From NCBI GenBank assembly GCA_001828855.1, contig MHZT01000006.1:62001-126000 (forward strand): 64,000 bases of DNA. Direction: 5' to 3'. Below the pieces are notes generated by a model, which was given only the letters and a program-made list of their open reading frames with translations, was not told the origin of the DNA and made no database searches. The translations under genes and the position numbers were made by a program. Positions 55,872 through 63,190 of the stretch are shown here, piece after piece. Origin of the DNA: Rhodobacterales bacterium RIFCSPHIGHO2_02_FULL_62_130. Lineage in GTDB: Bacteria; Pseudomonadota; Alphaproteobacteria; Rhodobacterales; Rhodobacteraceae. Each line of letters opens with the position of its first letter. The first letter of the stretch is position 1.

Positions 55872-57437
55872 ATGTCCGAAACTTTCGACGCGGTCTTTAT
55901 CGGGGCCGGCCACAACACCCTTGCCTGCGCGCTGCACCTTGCGGTGCGTGGCTGGCGTGTCGGTCTGTTCGAACAGGCAGGCGTGGCCGGTGGCGCGGTC
56001 AAGACGGGCGACTATACCCTGCCCGGATTCCGGCATGACTGGGCGGCGATGAACCTGTCGCTGTTCGCAGGATCAGCGTTTTTCAAGGCTCATGCGGCGG
56101 AACTGGTGAAGCATGGTGCAGATTTCGTGCCGGTCAGCCATCCTTTCGCCAGCGCCTTTCCCGACGGGACATGGTGCGGCGTGTCGACCGACATGGCGGC
56201 CACCACCGCGCGAATCGCGGGCCACTCCACGCAAGACGCCGCAACATGGCAAACCCTTGTCGCCGGATTCGGGGCCGAGGCACCGCATCTGTTCGGCCTT
56301 TTGGGCAGCCCGATGAAAATGCGTGCGCTTGCATATTTCGGGTTCAAAACACTCCGCGCCAAGGGCTTTGGCGGCACCGCTGACATGGGCCGCTTCCTGC
56401 TGCAAAGCCCGCGCGACTGGCTGGGCCAAACCTTCCAATCCCCGAAAGTGCAGGCCATGCTGGGCGCTTGGGGGATGCATCTGGATTTCGCCCCCGATGT
56501 CGCCGGCGGCGCGCTGTTTCCCTATCTTGAGGGCATGGCGGCGCAAGCCTTCGGCATGGCATTGGGCAAGGGCGGTGCGGATACGATCATCCGTGCGATG
56601 GTCGCAGCAATCGAGGCGCGCGGCGGGCGGGTGGAGACCGGCGCGACCGTTTCGCGCATCCTGCACACAAACGGCAAGGCCACAGGCATCGAACTGGCCG
56701 ACGGGCGCAAGATCATGGCGGAAAAGGCGGTGATCGCCGGTGTCGCCCCCCGCGCCCTGCCCCGCCTGACCGGCACTGCGAGCGACTATGACCAGAAGCT
56801 GACCGATTTCACCCATGCCCCCGGCACGATGATGATCCATCTGGCACTGGACGCCCTGCCCGACTGGGCGGCAGGCCCCGATCTGCACCGCTTTGCCTAT
56901 ATTCACCTTGCCCCCAGCCTTGACCAGATGGCGCGCACCTACCAACAGGCACAGGCGGGCCTTCTGCCAGATGAGCCGATTCTGGTTGTAGGCCAGCCCA
57001 CCACCCAAGATCCCAGCCGCGCGCCGGATGGCAAGCATGTGCTTTGGGTGCAGGTCCGCATGGCCCCCGGCACCATCCGTGGCGATGCCGCTGGCCAGAT
57101 CACCGCGACCGACTGGAGCACTGCCGCCGACCCCTTCGCCACCCGCGCGCTGGATATACTGGAGCGTTACGCCCCGAACACCCGCGCCAAGATCATCGGG
57201 CAGCGGATTGTCACCCCCGCCGAGCTGGAAGCCGACAACCCCAACCTGATCGGCGGCGATCAGGTCTGCGGCAGTCACCATCTGGCGCAGAACTTCCTTT
57301 TCCGACCCGTGCGCGGCCATGCCGACGGGTCCACCCCCATCCGCAACCTTCACCTGACCGGAGCGGGCGTCTGGCCCGGAGCCGGAACAGGGGCAGGTCC
57401 GGGATACCTGCTGGCGCAAAAGCTGGCAGGCAAATGA
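55872..57437 (+). CDS. FAD oxidoreductase, phytoene-desaturase-like (paralog 2)
   Basis: A 521-residue flavoenzyme. FAD motif AVFIGAGHNTLACALHLAVR with the acidic strand end GLFEQAGVAGGAVKTGDY, and a C-terminal LTGAGVWPGAGTGAGPGYLL. Clear paralog of the enzyme encoded at 53423-54979, and the two flank one divergent promoter, so they probably act in the same pathway or as a pair. CGGAGTCAAGAA precedes the ATG. Its stop overlaps a possible early start of the binding-protein gene, so it heads the importer operon. Confidence 0.85.
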   Translation: MSETFDAVFIGAGHNTLACALHLAVRGWRVGLFEQAGVAGGAVKTGDYTLPGFRHDWAAMNLSLFAGSAFFKAHAAELVKHGADFVPVSHPFASAFPDGTWCGVSTDMAATTARIAGHSTQDAATWQTLVAGFGAEAPHLFGLLGSPMKMRALAYFGFKTLRAKGFGGTADMGRFLLQSPRDWLGQTFQSPKVQAMLGAWGMHLDFAPDVAGGALFPYLEGMAAQAFGMALGKGGADTIIRAMVAAIEARGGRVETGATVSRILHTNGKATGIELADGRKIMAEKAVIAGVAPRALPRLTGTASDYDQKLTDFTHAPGTMMIHLALDALPDWAAGPDLHRFAYIHLAPSLDQMARTYQQAQAGLLPDEPILVVGQPTTQDPSRAPDGKHVLWVQVRMAPGTIRGDAAGQITATDWSTAADPFATRALDILERYAPNTRAKIIGQRIVTPAELEADNPNLIGGDQVCGSHHLAQNFLFRPVRGHADGSTPIRNLHLTGAGVWPGAGTGAGPGYLLAQKLAGK

Positions 57438-57466
57438 ACAAAATCAACAACAGGGAAACCACACCT

Positions 57467-58987
57467 ATGAAACTGAACCGTCGCAGCCTGCTGCAACTGT
57501 CGGCCGCCACCGCCGCCTTGGGCTTTGCGGGCCTCCCCGCCCGCGCCCAAGCCATTGACGAGCTGGTCATCGCCTATAACGTCAACCTGCCCGCATGGGA
57601 CCCGACCACCGGACCCAGCGCGGTGAATCCCACGCTGCAGGGGCTTTATCAGTCGGTCTTCGACCAATACATCCTGCAACAGCCCGATCTAAAGCCCGCC
57701 CCCGGCCTGCTGACCGAATGGGGCTGGAACGATGACCGCACCAAGGTCTGGATGACCGTGCGCGAAGGCGTGACATGGCACGACGGCAGCCCCTTCACCG
57801 CCGATGACGTGGCATGGAGCCTTGCCCGCGTCGCCGATCCGGCCACCGGCAGCCCGATCAACTTTGTCTGGGCGAACCTGTCGAACTTTGTGGTTGAAGG
57901 CAACAAGGTGACGGCGGACGCCAAATCCTTTGACCCGACCCTGTTCAAATGGATGTATTTCCTGACCGGCTATGTCCTGCCGAAGGCCTATTTCGAAAAG
58001 GTCGGCGCCGAAGGCTTCGAGGCAGCCCCGATCGGCACCGGTCCCTATATGGTCGAGAAATTCGAGCGCAACGCCTTTGTCCGCCTGAAAGCCAACGAAT
58101 CCTACTGGGGCGGCGCGCCCGAGTTCAAGACCGTCACCATCAAGTTCGTAACCGATGCCGCAGCCCGTGTGGCCGAAGTGGAGTCCGGCAACTCTCATGT
58201 CACGCTGGAAGTGCCTTACGAGGAATATGACCGCCTGAAAGCCACCCTCACCGGCACGGCGGAACCTGTGTCGGACATCGGCATGATCTTCCTGAACGAC
58301 ATCGACGTGATGCTGGATGCGAACGTGCGCAAGGCCGCTGTCCATGCCATCGACAAACAGGCGATCATCGACCGGCTGATGGGCGGCTATGGCACCAAGA
58401 TCGACACGCTGGAAACCCCGCAATACGACGCCTTCGATCCGTCGATCACCGTCGAATACAGCCCCGAAAAGGCGGTCGAGCTGCTGGCGGCTTCGGGCTA
58501 TTCGGTTGATAATCCGGTCAAGTTCAAGATCCAGACCACCAAGGGCTACAAGCCCAAGGATTACGAGATGATCCAGGCCATCGTGGGCCTGTGGCGCAAG
58601 GTCGGGATCGAGGCCGAGATCGAAGTCTACGAGATCGCCAAGCATTACGAGCTGCGCGCGGCAGACCAGCTTGCTCCGGCGTCCTTCTACAACTGGGGCA
58701 ACTCGGTAGGCGACCCGACAACTTCGACCGGCTTTGCCATGTATGGCCCCTCGCCGCATTCGGTCTGGGACGGTCAGGACGTGATCGACATGATCAACCC
58801 GCTGTGGGGCGAGGCCGATGAGGCCAAGCGCATCGCAGGCTGGAAAGCGGTGGACAAGCATATCGCCGAAAACGCGCTGGTGATCCCGCTCTTGCAATAT
58901 GTGCAGCCGATCCTGTCGGCGGCGGGCGTGGTTGTGACACCGCATGCGTCGGGCGCACTGCTCCCGCATCTGATGAAGCGGGCGTAA
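57467..58987 (+). CDS. Periplasmic peptide-binding protein (SBP family 5), second importer
   Basis: A 506-residue secreted protein. The N-terminus MKLNRRSLLQLSAATAALGF has a twin-arginine-like RRSLLQL motif and a cleavage site near ARAQA, so it is probably exported through Tat. The mature part shows VREGVTWHDGSPFTADDVAW, APIGTGPYMVEKFERNAFV and LDANVRKAAVHAIDKQAIID, all typical. The start at 57467 was chosen over 57434 because it places the RR motif at the N-terminus and has AGGGAAA upstream. The operon suggests that it captures the substrate of the FAD oxidoreductase pathway. Confidence 0.9.
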   Translation: MKLNRRSLLQLSAATAALGFAGLPARAQAIDELVIAYNVNLPAWDPTTGPSAVNPTLQGLYQSVFDQYILQQPDLKPAPGLLTEWGWNDDRTKVWMTVREGVTWHDGSPFTADDVAWSLARVADPATGSPINFVWANLSNFVVEGNKVTADAKSFDPTLFKWMYFLTGYVLPKAYFEKVGAEGFEAAPIGTGPYMVEKFERNAFVRLKANESYWGGAPEFKTVTIKFVTDAAARVAEVESGNSHVTLEVPYEEYDRLKATLTGTAEPVSDIGMIFLNDIDVMLDANVRKAAVHAIDKQAIIDRLMGGYGTKIDTLETPQYDAFDPSITVEYSPEKAVELLAASGYSVDNPVKFKIQTTKGYKPKDYEMIQAIVGLWRKVGIEAEIEVYEIAKHYELRAADQLAPASFYNWGNSVGDPTTSTGFAMYGPSPHSVWDGQDVIDMINPLWGEADEAKRIAGWKAVDKHIAENALVIPLLQYVQPILSAAGVVVTPHASGALLPHLMKRA

Positions 58988-58998
58988 CCGCATCAGCC

Positions 58999-59080
58999 GC
59001 GGGGGGCTTCGCGCCCCCCGCACGTTCCAAGGGCCAAGGCCCTTGGAACTCCCCCCGCGGAGTATTTAGGCCAAGATGAA
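58999..59080. repeat. Double-hairpin intergenic repeat with CCCCCCG-CGGAGTATTT tail
   Basis: GCGGGGGGC/GCCCCCCGC stem (58999-59021), then a perfect 12-bp stem GTTCCAAGGGCC-AA-GGCCCTTGGAAC (59024-59049), then CTCCCCCCGCGGAGTATTTA and GGCCAAGATGAAGGGG. Same architecture as 10738-10803. It lies between the binding-protein and permease genes, where it may stabilise the upstream message or limit readthrough. Confidence 0.65.
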
Positions 59081-59104
59081 GGGGTAAGGCCCGCTCTTGG
59101 TGGA

Positions 59105-60127
59105 ATGTTGGGCCTCATGCAGCTTTTACGAACCTTCCTTTTACGGCTGGCGACCACGGCCGTGACCCTGTTCGGTGTCGCGGTGATCGTGTTTTTCGTG
59201 ATCCGTGTGGTGCCGGGCAATCCGATTGCGATGATGCTGCCGCCGGGGGCCACCGAGGCCGATGTGGCGCAGCTGACCGCCCTTTACGGGTTGGACAAAT
59301 CCATCCCGCAGCAATTCCTGATCTGGGGCGCGGGCGTCTTGCAGGGCGATTTCGGAGCCTCGATCACCTCGCGCCAGCCGGTGCTGGATCTGGTGCTGGG
59401 GCGGTTGCCGGCAACGCTGGAGCTGTCGGTGATGGCGCTGGTGATCGCGGTGGCCTTGGGCGGCTTCATGGCGTTGACCGGCACACGGCTACGCGGCAGC
59501 AAGACCGAGGCCGCGATCGATGTCGGCAACGGGGTGGCGCTGTCGGTGCCGGATTTCCTCTGGGGGCTGGTGCTGATCCTGCTGTTCGGGGTGCTGGTGC
59601 CGGTGTTCCATATCTCGGGACGGGTGACACCCAGTCTGGAATTGCCGTTTTCGACCAACTTCTACCTGTTTGAATCCGTGCTGCGGCTGCGGTTCGATCT
59701 CTGGGCCGATATTGTCGGGCATATGTTCATGCCGGCCTTGGCGCTGGCGATCCCCTTGGCGGCGATCATCGGGCAATTGCTGAAGCAAAGTCTGAAGGAA
59801 ACCATGAACCTTGATTACGTCACGCTGGCCCGCACCAAGGGCTATGGCGAAAACCATGTCATCCTGTCCGAGGCTTTGCCAAACGCGATCCTGCCGACGC
59901 TGACGCTGGTGGGGGTGCAGTTCACCTTTCTGATCGGCGGCACCGTGATTATCGAGCGGCTGTTTTCCTATGAGGGGCTGGGCAATATGGCCATTGATGC
60001 GGTGATCAACCGCGATCTTCCGCTGATCCAAGGCATCGTGATCCTGTTTGCGGTGATCTTTACCGCCGTCAACTTGGCTGTCGATCTGTGCTATGCCGCC
60101 CTGAACCCGAGGTTGCGCCATGCTTGA
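59105..60127 (+). CDS. Peptide-type ABC importer permease 1, second set
   Basis: A 340-residue DppB-like permease with about six membrane helices. LATTAVTLFGVAVIVFFVIR is helix 1, MNLDYVTLARTKGYGENHVI is the EAA loop. The start at 59105 may be 59117 (MQLLRTFLLR); neither has a strong ribosome site. Works with the next gene to form the channel. It overlaps the next gene by 8 bp. Confidence 0.9.
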   Translation: MLGLMQLLRTFLLRLATTAVTLFGVAVIVFFVIRVVPGNPIAMMLPPGATEADVAQLTALYGLDKSIPQQFLIWGAGVLQGDFGASITSRQPVLDLVLGRLPATLELSVMALVIAVALGGFMALTGTRLRGSKTEAAIDVGNGVALSVPDFLWGLVLILLFGVLVPVFHISGRVTPSLELPFSTNFYLFESVLRLRFDLWADIVGHMFMPALALAIPLAAIIGQLLKQSLKETMNLDYVTLARTKGYGENHVILSEALPNAILPTLTLVGVQFTFLIGGTVIIERLFSYEGLGNMAIDAVINRDLPLIQGIVILFAVIFTAVNLAVDLCYAALNPRLRHA

Positions 60128-60971
60128 CGGACGCGCCCAAATCTCGCGGCCATGGTCGCCACGCTTGATCCTGTCGGGGGCATGGCTGGCCTTTCTGGTC
60201 GCCGCAGCCCTGCTGGCGCCGTGGATCGCGCCCAAGGACCCACTGGCCCAAGACCTGTTCCTTGGCCGCCTGCCGCCCTTCTGGGTGACGGGGGCCGAGC
60301 CGGGCTATTACCTTGGCACCGACAGCCTTGGCCGCGATGTGCTGTCGCGCATCCTGCACGGCGCACGGCTGGCGCTGACGGTGGCGCTGATCGCAGGCAG
60401 CCTGACCTGCATCATCGGGGCCACGCTTGGCCTGCTGGCAGGGTTCCTGCGCGGCTGGGTCGATATCGCCATCAGCCGCATGATCGACATCTGGATGGCC
60501 TTCCCGCCGGTGCTGTTTTCCATCCTGCTGATCGCGGTGCTTGGCCCGGGCCTGACATCCATCATCATCGCCATCGTGGTGATCGACTGGACCCGCTTTG
60601 CCCGCGTCATCCGCGCCGAGGCCATGGCCCAGGGTGCGATGGATTACGTCGCATCGGCACAGGTCGCAGGCCGCACCCGCCTGTCGACCATGGTCACCGA
60701 AATCCTGCCCAACGTGCTGCCCACCATCGTGGTGCTGCTGACGCTGGAAATGGGCATTTCCATCATCGTTGAGGCGATCCTGTCCTTTGTGAACCTGTCG
60801 ATTTCCACCGACGATCCCACCTGGGGCGGCATGATCGCCGAAGGCCGCACCTCTGTGCATCAGGCGTGGTGGGTGCTGGTTTTCCCGCTGGTCACGCTGT
60901 TTTTCACCGTCCTCAGCTTCAGCCAACTCGGCGAAGGGCTGAAAGACCGCTATGATCCGGTGCTAAGATGA
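60120..60971 (+). CDS. Peptide-type ABC importer permease 2, second set
   Basis: A 283-residue DppC-like permease. YLGTDSLGRDVLSRILHGAR and QGAMDYVASAQVAGRTRLST (EAA-type loop) are typical; six helices. Slightly shorter than the paralog of the first importer (306 residues), mainly at the N-terminus. Overlaps both neighbours (8 bp upstream, 4 bp downstream). Confidence 0.9.
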   Translation: MLDGRAQISRPWSPRLILSGAWLAFLVAAALLAPWIAPKDPLAQDLFLGRLPPFWVTGAEPGYYLGTDSLGRDVLSRILHGARLALTVALIAGSLTCIIGATLGLLAGFLRGWVDIAISRMIDIWMAFPPVLFSILLIAVLGPGLTSIIIAIVVIDWTRFARVIRAEAMAQGAMDYVASAQVAGRTRLSTMVTEILPNVLPTIVVLLTLEMGISIIVEAILSFVNLSISTDDPTWGGMIAEGRTSVHQAWWVLVFPLVTLFFTVLSFSQLGEGLKDRYDPVLR

Positions 60972-61840
60972 GCTTCCTGTCCATCCGTAACCTGTCCGCC
61001 GCCCTGAAGGGCCGCCCCGAGGATCGTATCCTGCGCAACGTCTCGCTGAACGTCGCCGCAGGCGAGGTGCGCGGGCTGGTCGGCGAATCCGGTGCAGGCA
61101 AGTCGATGATCGGCAAAGCCATTCTGGGAACCTTGCCGCTATCGGTGGAAATCACCGGCGGCCAGATCATCCTTGATGGCACCGATCTGCTGACCCTGCC
61201 GCCTGCCCAACGCCGCACCCGCATCGGCCAGATTTGCGCGCTTATCCCGCAAGACCCGCTGACAGCCCTTAACCCGTCACGCCGCATTGGCCCGCAGATC
61301 ACCAACCGGCTTGTCGATATCCTGCACTGGTCGCGCGCCGATGCCGAAAAGCGCGCCCGAGATCTGCTGGCCGAAGTTCACATTCCCGACCCCGACCGCG
61401 TGATGCGCAGCTATCCGCACGAGCTGTCGGGCGGTATGCGCCAGCGCATCCTGATCGCGTCGGCCTTTGCCGCCGAACCCAAACTGATCGTGGCCGATGA
61501 ACCGACCACCGCGCTTGATGTCACCGTGCAAAAGCAGATCCTGAAGCTGATTGCCGAAATGCAGGCCCGCCACGGCACCGCGATCCTGTTTGTGACGCAT
61601 GATCTGGGTGTGGTGTCCAAGGTCTGCCAAAGCCTGTCAGTGCTTTATGCGGGCAAGGTGCTGGAAGACACGACCGTGCGCGATTTCTTCGCAGCCCCTG
61701 GCCACGCCTACTCCCGCGCCCTGCTGGCCGCGACCCCGAAATACACCGACCCCGATGGCAGCCTGACACCCGTGCCCGATGCCGTGATCGCGGCCACCCG
61801 CGCCGAAGTGGCCGACGCCGATAGGATGACCCATGTCTGA
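60968..61840 (+). CDS. Peptide-type ABC importer ATPase 1, second set
   Basis: A 290-residue ATPase. Walker A GESGAGKSM, Q-loop LIPQDPLTALNPSR, signature LSGGMRQRILIASAFA, Walker [14 protein letters not shown]. It lacks the cysteine-rich C-terminal oligopeptide tail present in the first importer's ATPases, ending soon after the H-loop (VTHDLGVVSK). It is therefore a shortened family member. Overlaps the next ATPase gene by 8 bp. Confidence 0.9.
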   Translation: MSFLSIRNLSAALKGRPEDRILRNVSLNVAAGEVRGLVGESGAGKSMIGKAILGTLPLSVEITGGQIILDGTDLLTLPPAQRRTRIGQICALIPQDPLTALNPSRRIGPQITNRLVDILHWSRADAEKRARDLLAEVHIPDPDRVMRSYPHELSGGMRQRILIASAFAAEPKLIVADEPTTALDVTVQKQILKLIAEMQARHGTAILFVTHDLGVVSKVCQSLSVLYAGKVLEDTTVRDFFAAPGHAYSRALLAATPKYTDPDGSLTPVPDAVIAATRAEVADADRMTHV

Positions 61841-62633
61841 CCTCTATCAGATCGAGAACCTGCGCCTGTCCTTGGCCGACATGACGCGCAAGCCCCTGCT
61901 GGGGGCCGCCCCGCGTCTGGAAATCCTGAAGGGGCTGAATTTCACCATCCCCAAGGGCGAGATTCTGGGCATCGTCGGCGGCTCGGGCTCTGGCAAGTCG
62001 ACGCTGGGGCGGGCCTTGGTGCGCCTGCTGGAACCGTCGGGCGGTCAGGTCCGCTTTGACGGCATCGACATCACCCATATGGCGGAACCGGATCTGCGCG
62101 CCCTGCGCCGCCGCTTCCAGATGATCTTCCAGGACCCGATGAGCAGCCTGAACCCCCGCCACCGCGTCGGCCAGATCATCGCCGCCCCCCTGTCGCTGCA
62201 CGGGCTGGACAACACCCACGCCCGCGCCTTGGAGGCGCTCGATCATGTCGGCCTGCCGCGCAGCTTTGCCCGCCGCTTCCCGCACGAGCTTTCGGGCGGC
62301 CAGCGCCAGCGCGTCGGCATCGCGCGGGCGATTGCGCTGAAACCCGATTTCATTCTGGCCGATGAAATCGTGTCGGGGCTGGATGTGTCATCGCAGGCCC
62401 AAGTGCTGAACCTGCTGGAGCAACTGGTCAAAGACCTTGGCCTGACGCTGGCCTTCATCAGCCACGACCTGTCGGTGATCCGCCGCCTGTGCACCCGCGT
62501 TCTGGTGCTGCATCACGGTGTGATCGTCGAAAATGCTGCCACCGCCGATGTGTTCGCGGCCCCGCAGGCGCAATATACCCGCGACCTTCTGGACGCGATC
62601 CCGCTGCCCGACCCCGATCAGGTCTGGGTTTAG
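61833..62633 (+). CDS. Peptide-type ABC importer ATPase 2, second set
   Basis: A 266-residue ATPase. Walker A GGSGSGKST, Q-loop IFQDPMSSLNPRH, signature LSGGQRQRVGIARAIAL, Walker B FILADEIVSGLDV, H-loop ISHDLSVIRR. The Walker B segment has IVSGLD instead of the more common PTTALD. It too lacks the cysteine-rich tail. It is the last gene of the operon; its stop codon lies in a 16-bp tandem duplication shared with the convergent gene. Confidence 0.9.
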   Translation: MSDLYQIENLRLSLADMTRKPLLGAAPRLEILKGLNFTIPKGEILGIVGGSGSGKSTLGRALVRLLEPSGGQVRFDGIDITHMAEPDLRALRRRFQMIFQDPMSSLNPRHRVGQIIAAPLSLHGLDNTHARALEALDHVGLPRSFARRFPHELSGGQRQRVGIARAIALKPDFILADEIVSGLDVSSQAQVLNLLEQLVKDLGLTLAFISHDLSVIRRLCTRVLVLHHGVIVENAATADVFAAPQAQYTRDLLDAIPLPDPDQVWV

Positions 62634-62650
62634 GCAGGTCTGGGTTTAGG
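62619..62650. repeat. 16-bp perfect tandem duplication over two convergent stop codons
   Basis: CAGGTCTGGGTTTAGG occurs twice in direct succession (62619-62634 and 62635-62650). The first copy carries the stop TAG of the ATPase gene. The second supplies the stop of the leftward RbsD/FucU gene (TAA, read leftward, 62646-62648). It looks like a replication-slippage event. Confidence 0.85.
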
Positions 62651-63104
62651 CCAAAGGCGGCAGGTCAATCACGCCCTTTTTCAGGATGAAACAGCCATAA
62701 GGCCCCGAATCCGCCGTGCGAATGATCGCAAAGGCGGATTTTGCGGCGGCATAAAAGGCAAACCGCTCCAGCGGTTCGATGTCAATCGCCCGCCCCTCGG
62801 CACGGTCCACCACCGCCTGCATCTTGGCGAAAATCGGCACCACGCCATCAGGATCACCCACCACCTGCATCCGGCGCACAGGTGCTGCCACAAAGCTATC
62901 AAGCGGCATCAGCGACAAGACCGCCGCCGCCCCCGTCGGAATATCGCAGCCCGCCATGTCGATCAGCCTGCCGTAAGTGGTTTCCGCCGCAATCGTTGCC
63001 GCCGGATGGTTCACATCGCAGATCACCAGATCATCGCCATGCCCCATCAGCATCAGCACATGCACAATCTCGGCCGACAGCCGCTGGTCGATGCCTTTCA
63101 GCAT
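62646..63104 (-). CDS. RbsD/FucU domain protein (sugar mutarotase-like)
   Basis: A 152-residue protein of the RbsD/FucU family, which catalyses pyranose-furanose or anomer interconversion of ribose or fucose. LMLMGHGDDLVICDVNHPAA carries the conserved His-Gly-Asp segment near the N-terminus, and YGCFILKKGVIDLPPL ends the protein. It lies downstream of a sugar ABC permease gene on the same strand, with the conserved element between them, so it probably belongs to a carbohydrate uptake operon extending beyond the window. Confidence 0.88.
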   Translation of the reverse strand: MLKGIDQRLSAEIVHVLMLMGHGDDLVICDVNHPAATIAAETTYGRLIDMAGCDIPTGAAAVLSLMPLDSFVAAPVRRMQVVGDPDGVVPIFAKMQAVVDRAEGRAIDIEPLERFAFYAAAKSAFAIIRTADSGPYGCFILKKGVIDLPPLA

Positions 63105-63129
63105 TGGCAGGCTCCAATCCTTAAAAACG

Positions 63130-63190
63130 GGTTAACGCGCAAGCCCAACCCCTTGATTTCACAGCAGGCGATCCGGTCCCGACGCGGGAC
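63130..63190. repeat. Conserved 62-bp element with GGTCCC/GGGAC hairpin (copy 2)
   Basis: GGTTAA (from 63130), CCCAA (63144), TTGAT (63153) and GGTCCC (63175) lie at exactly the offsets seen in copy 1 at 22199-22260. The hairpin is GGTCCC-GACGC-GGGAC and abuts the stop of the leftward permease. It may terminate that transcript or be a conserved mobile or RNA element. Confidence 0.6.

Noticed and set aside
57044-57466. Upstream extension of the second peptide-binding protein
   Set aside because: It would overlap the FAD oxidoreductase coding sequence, is arginine/proline-rich, and hides the signal sequence.
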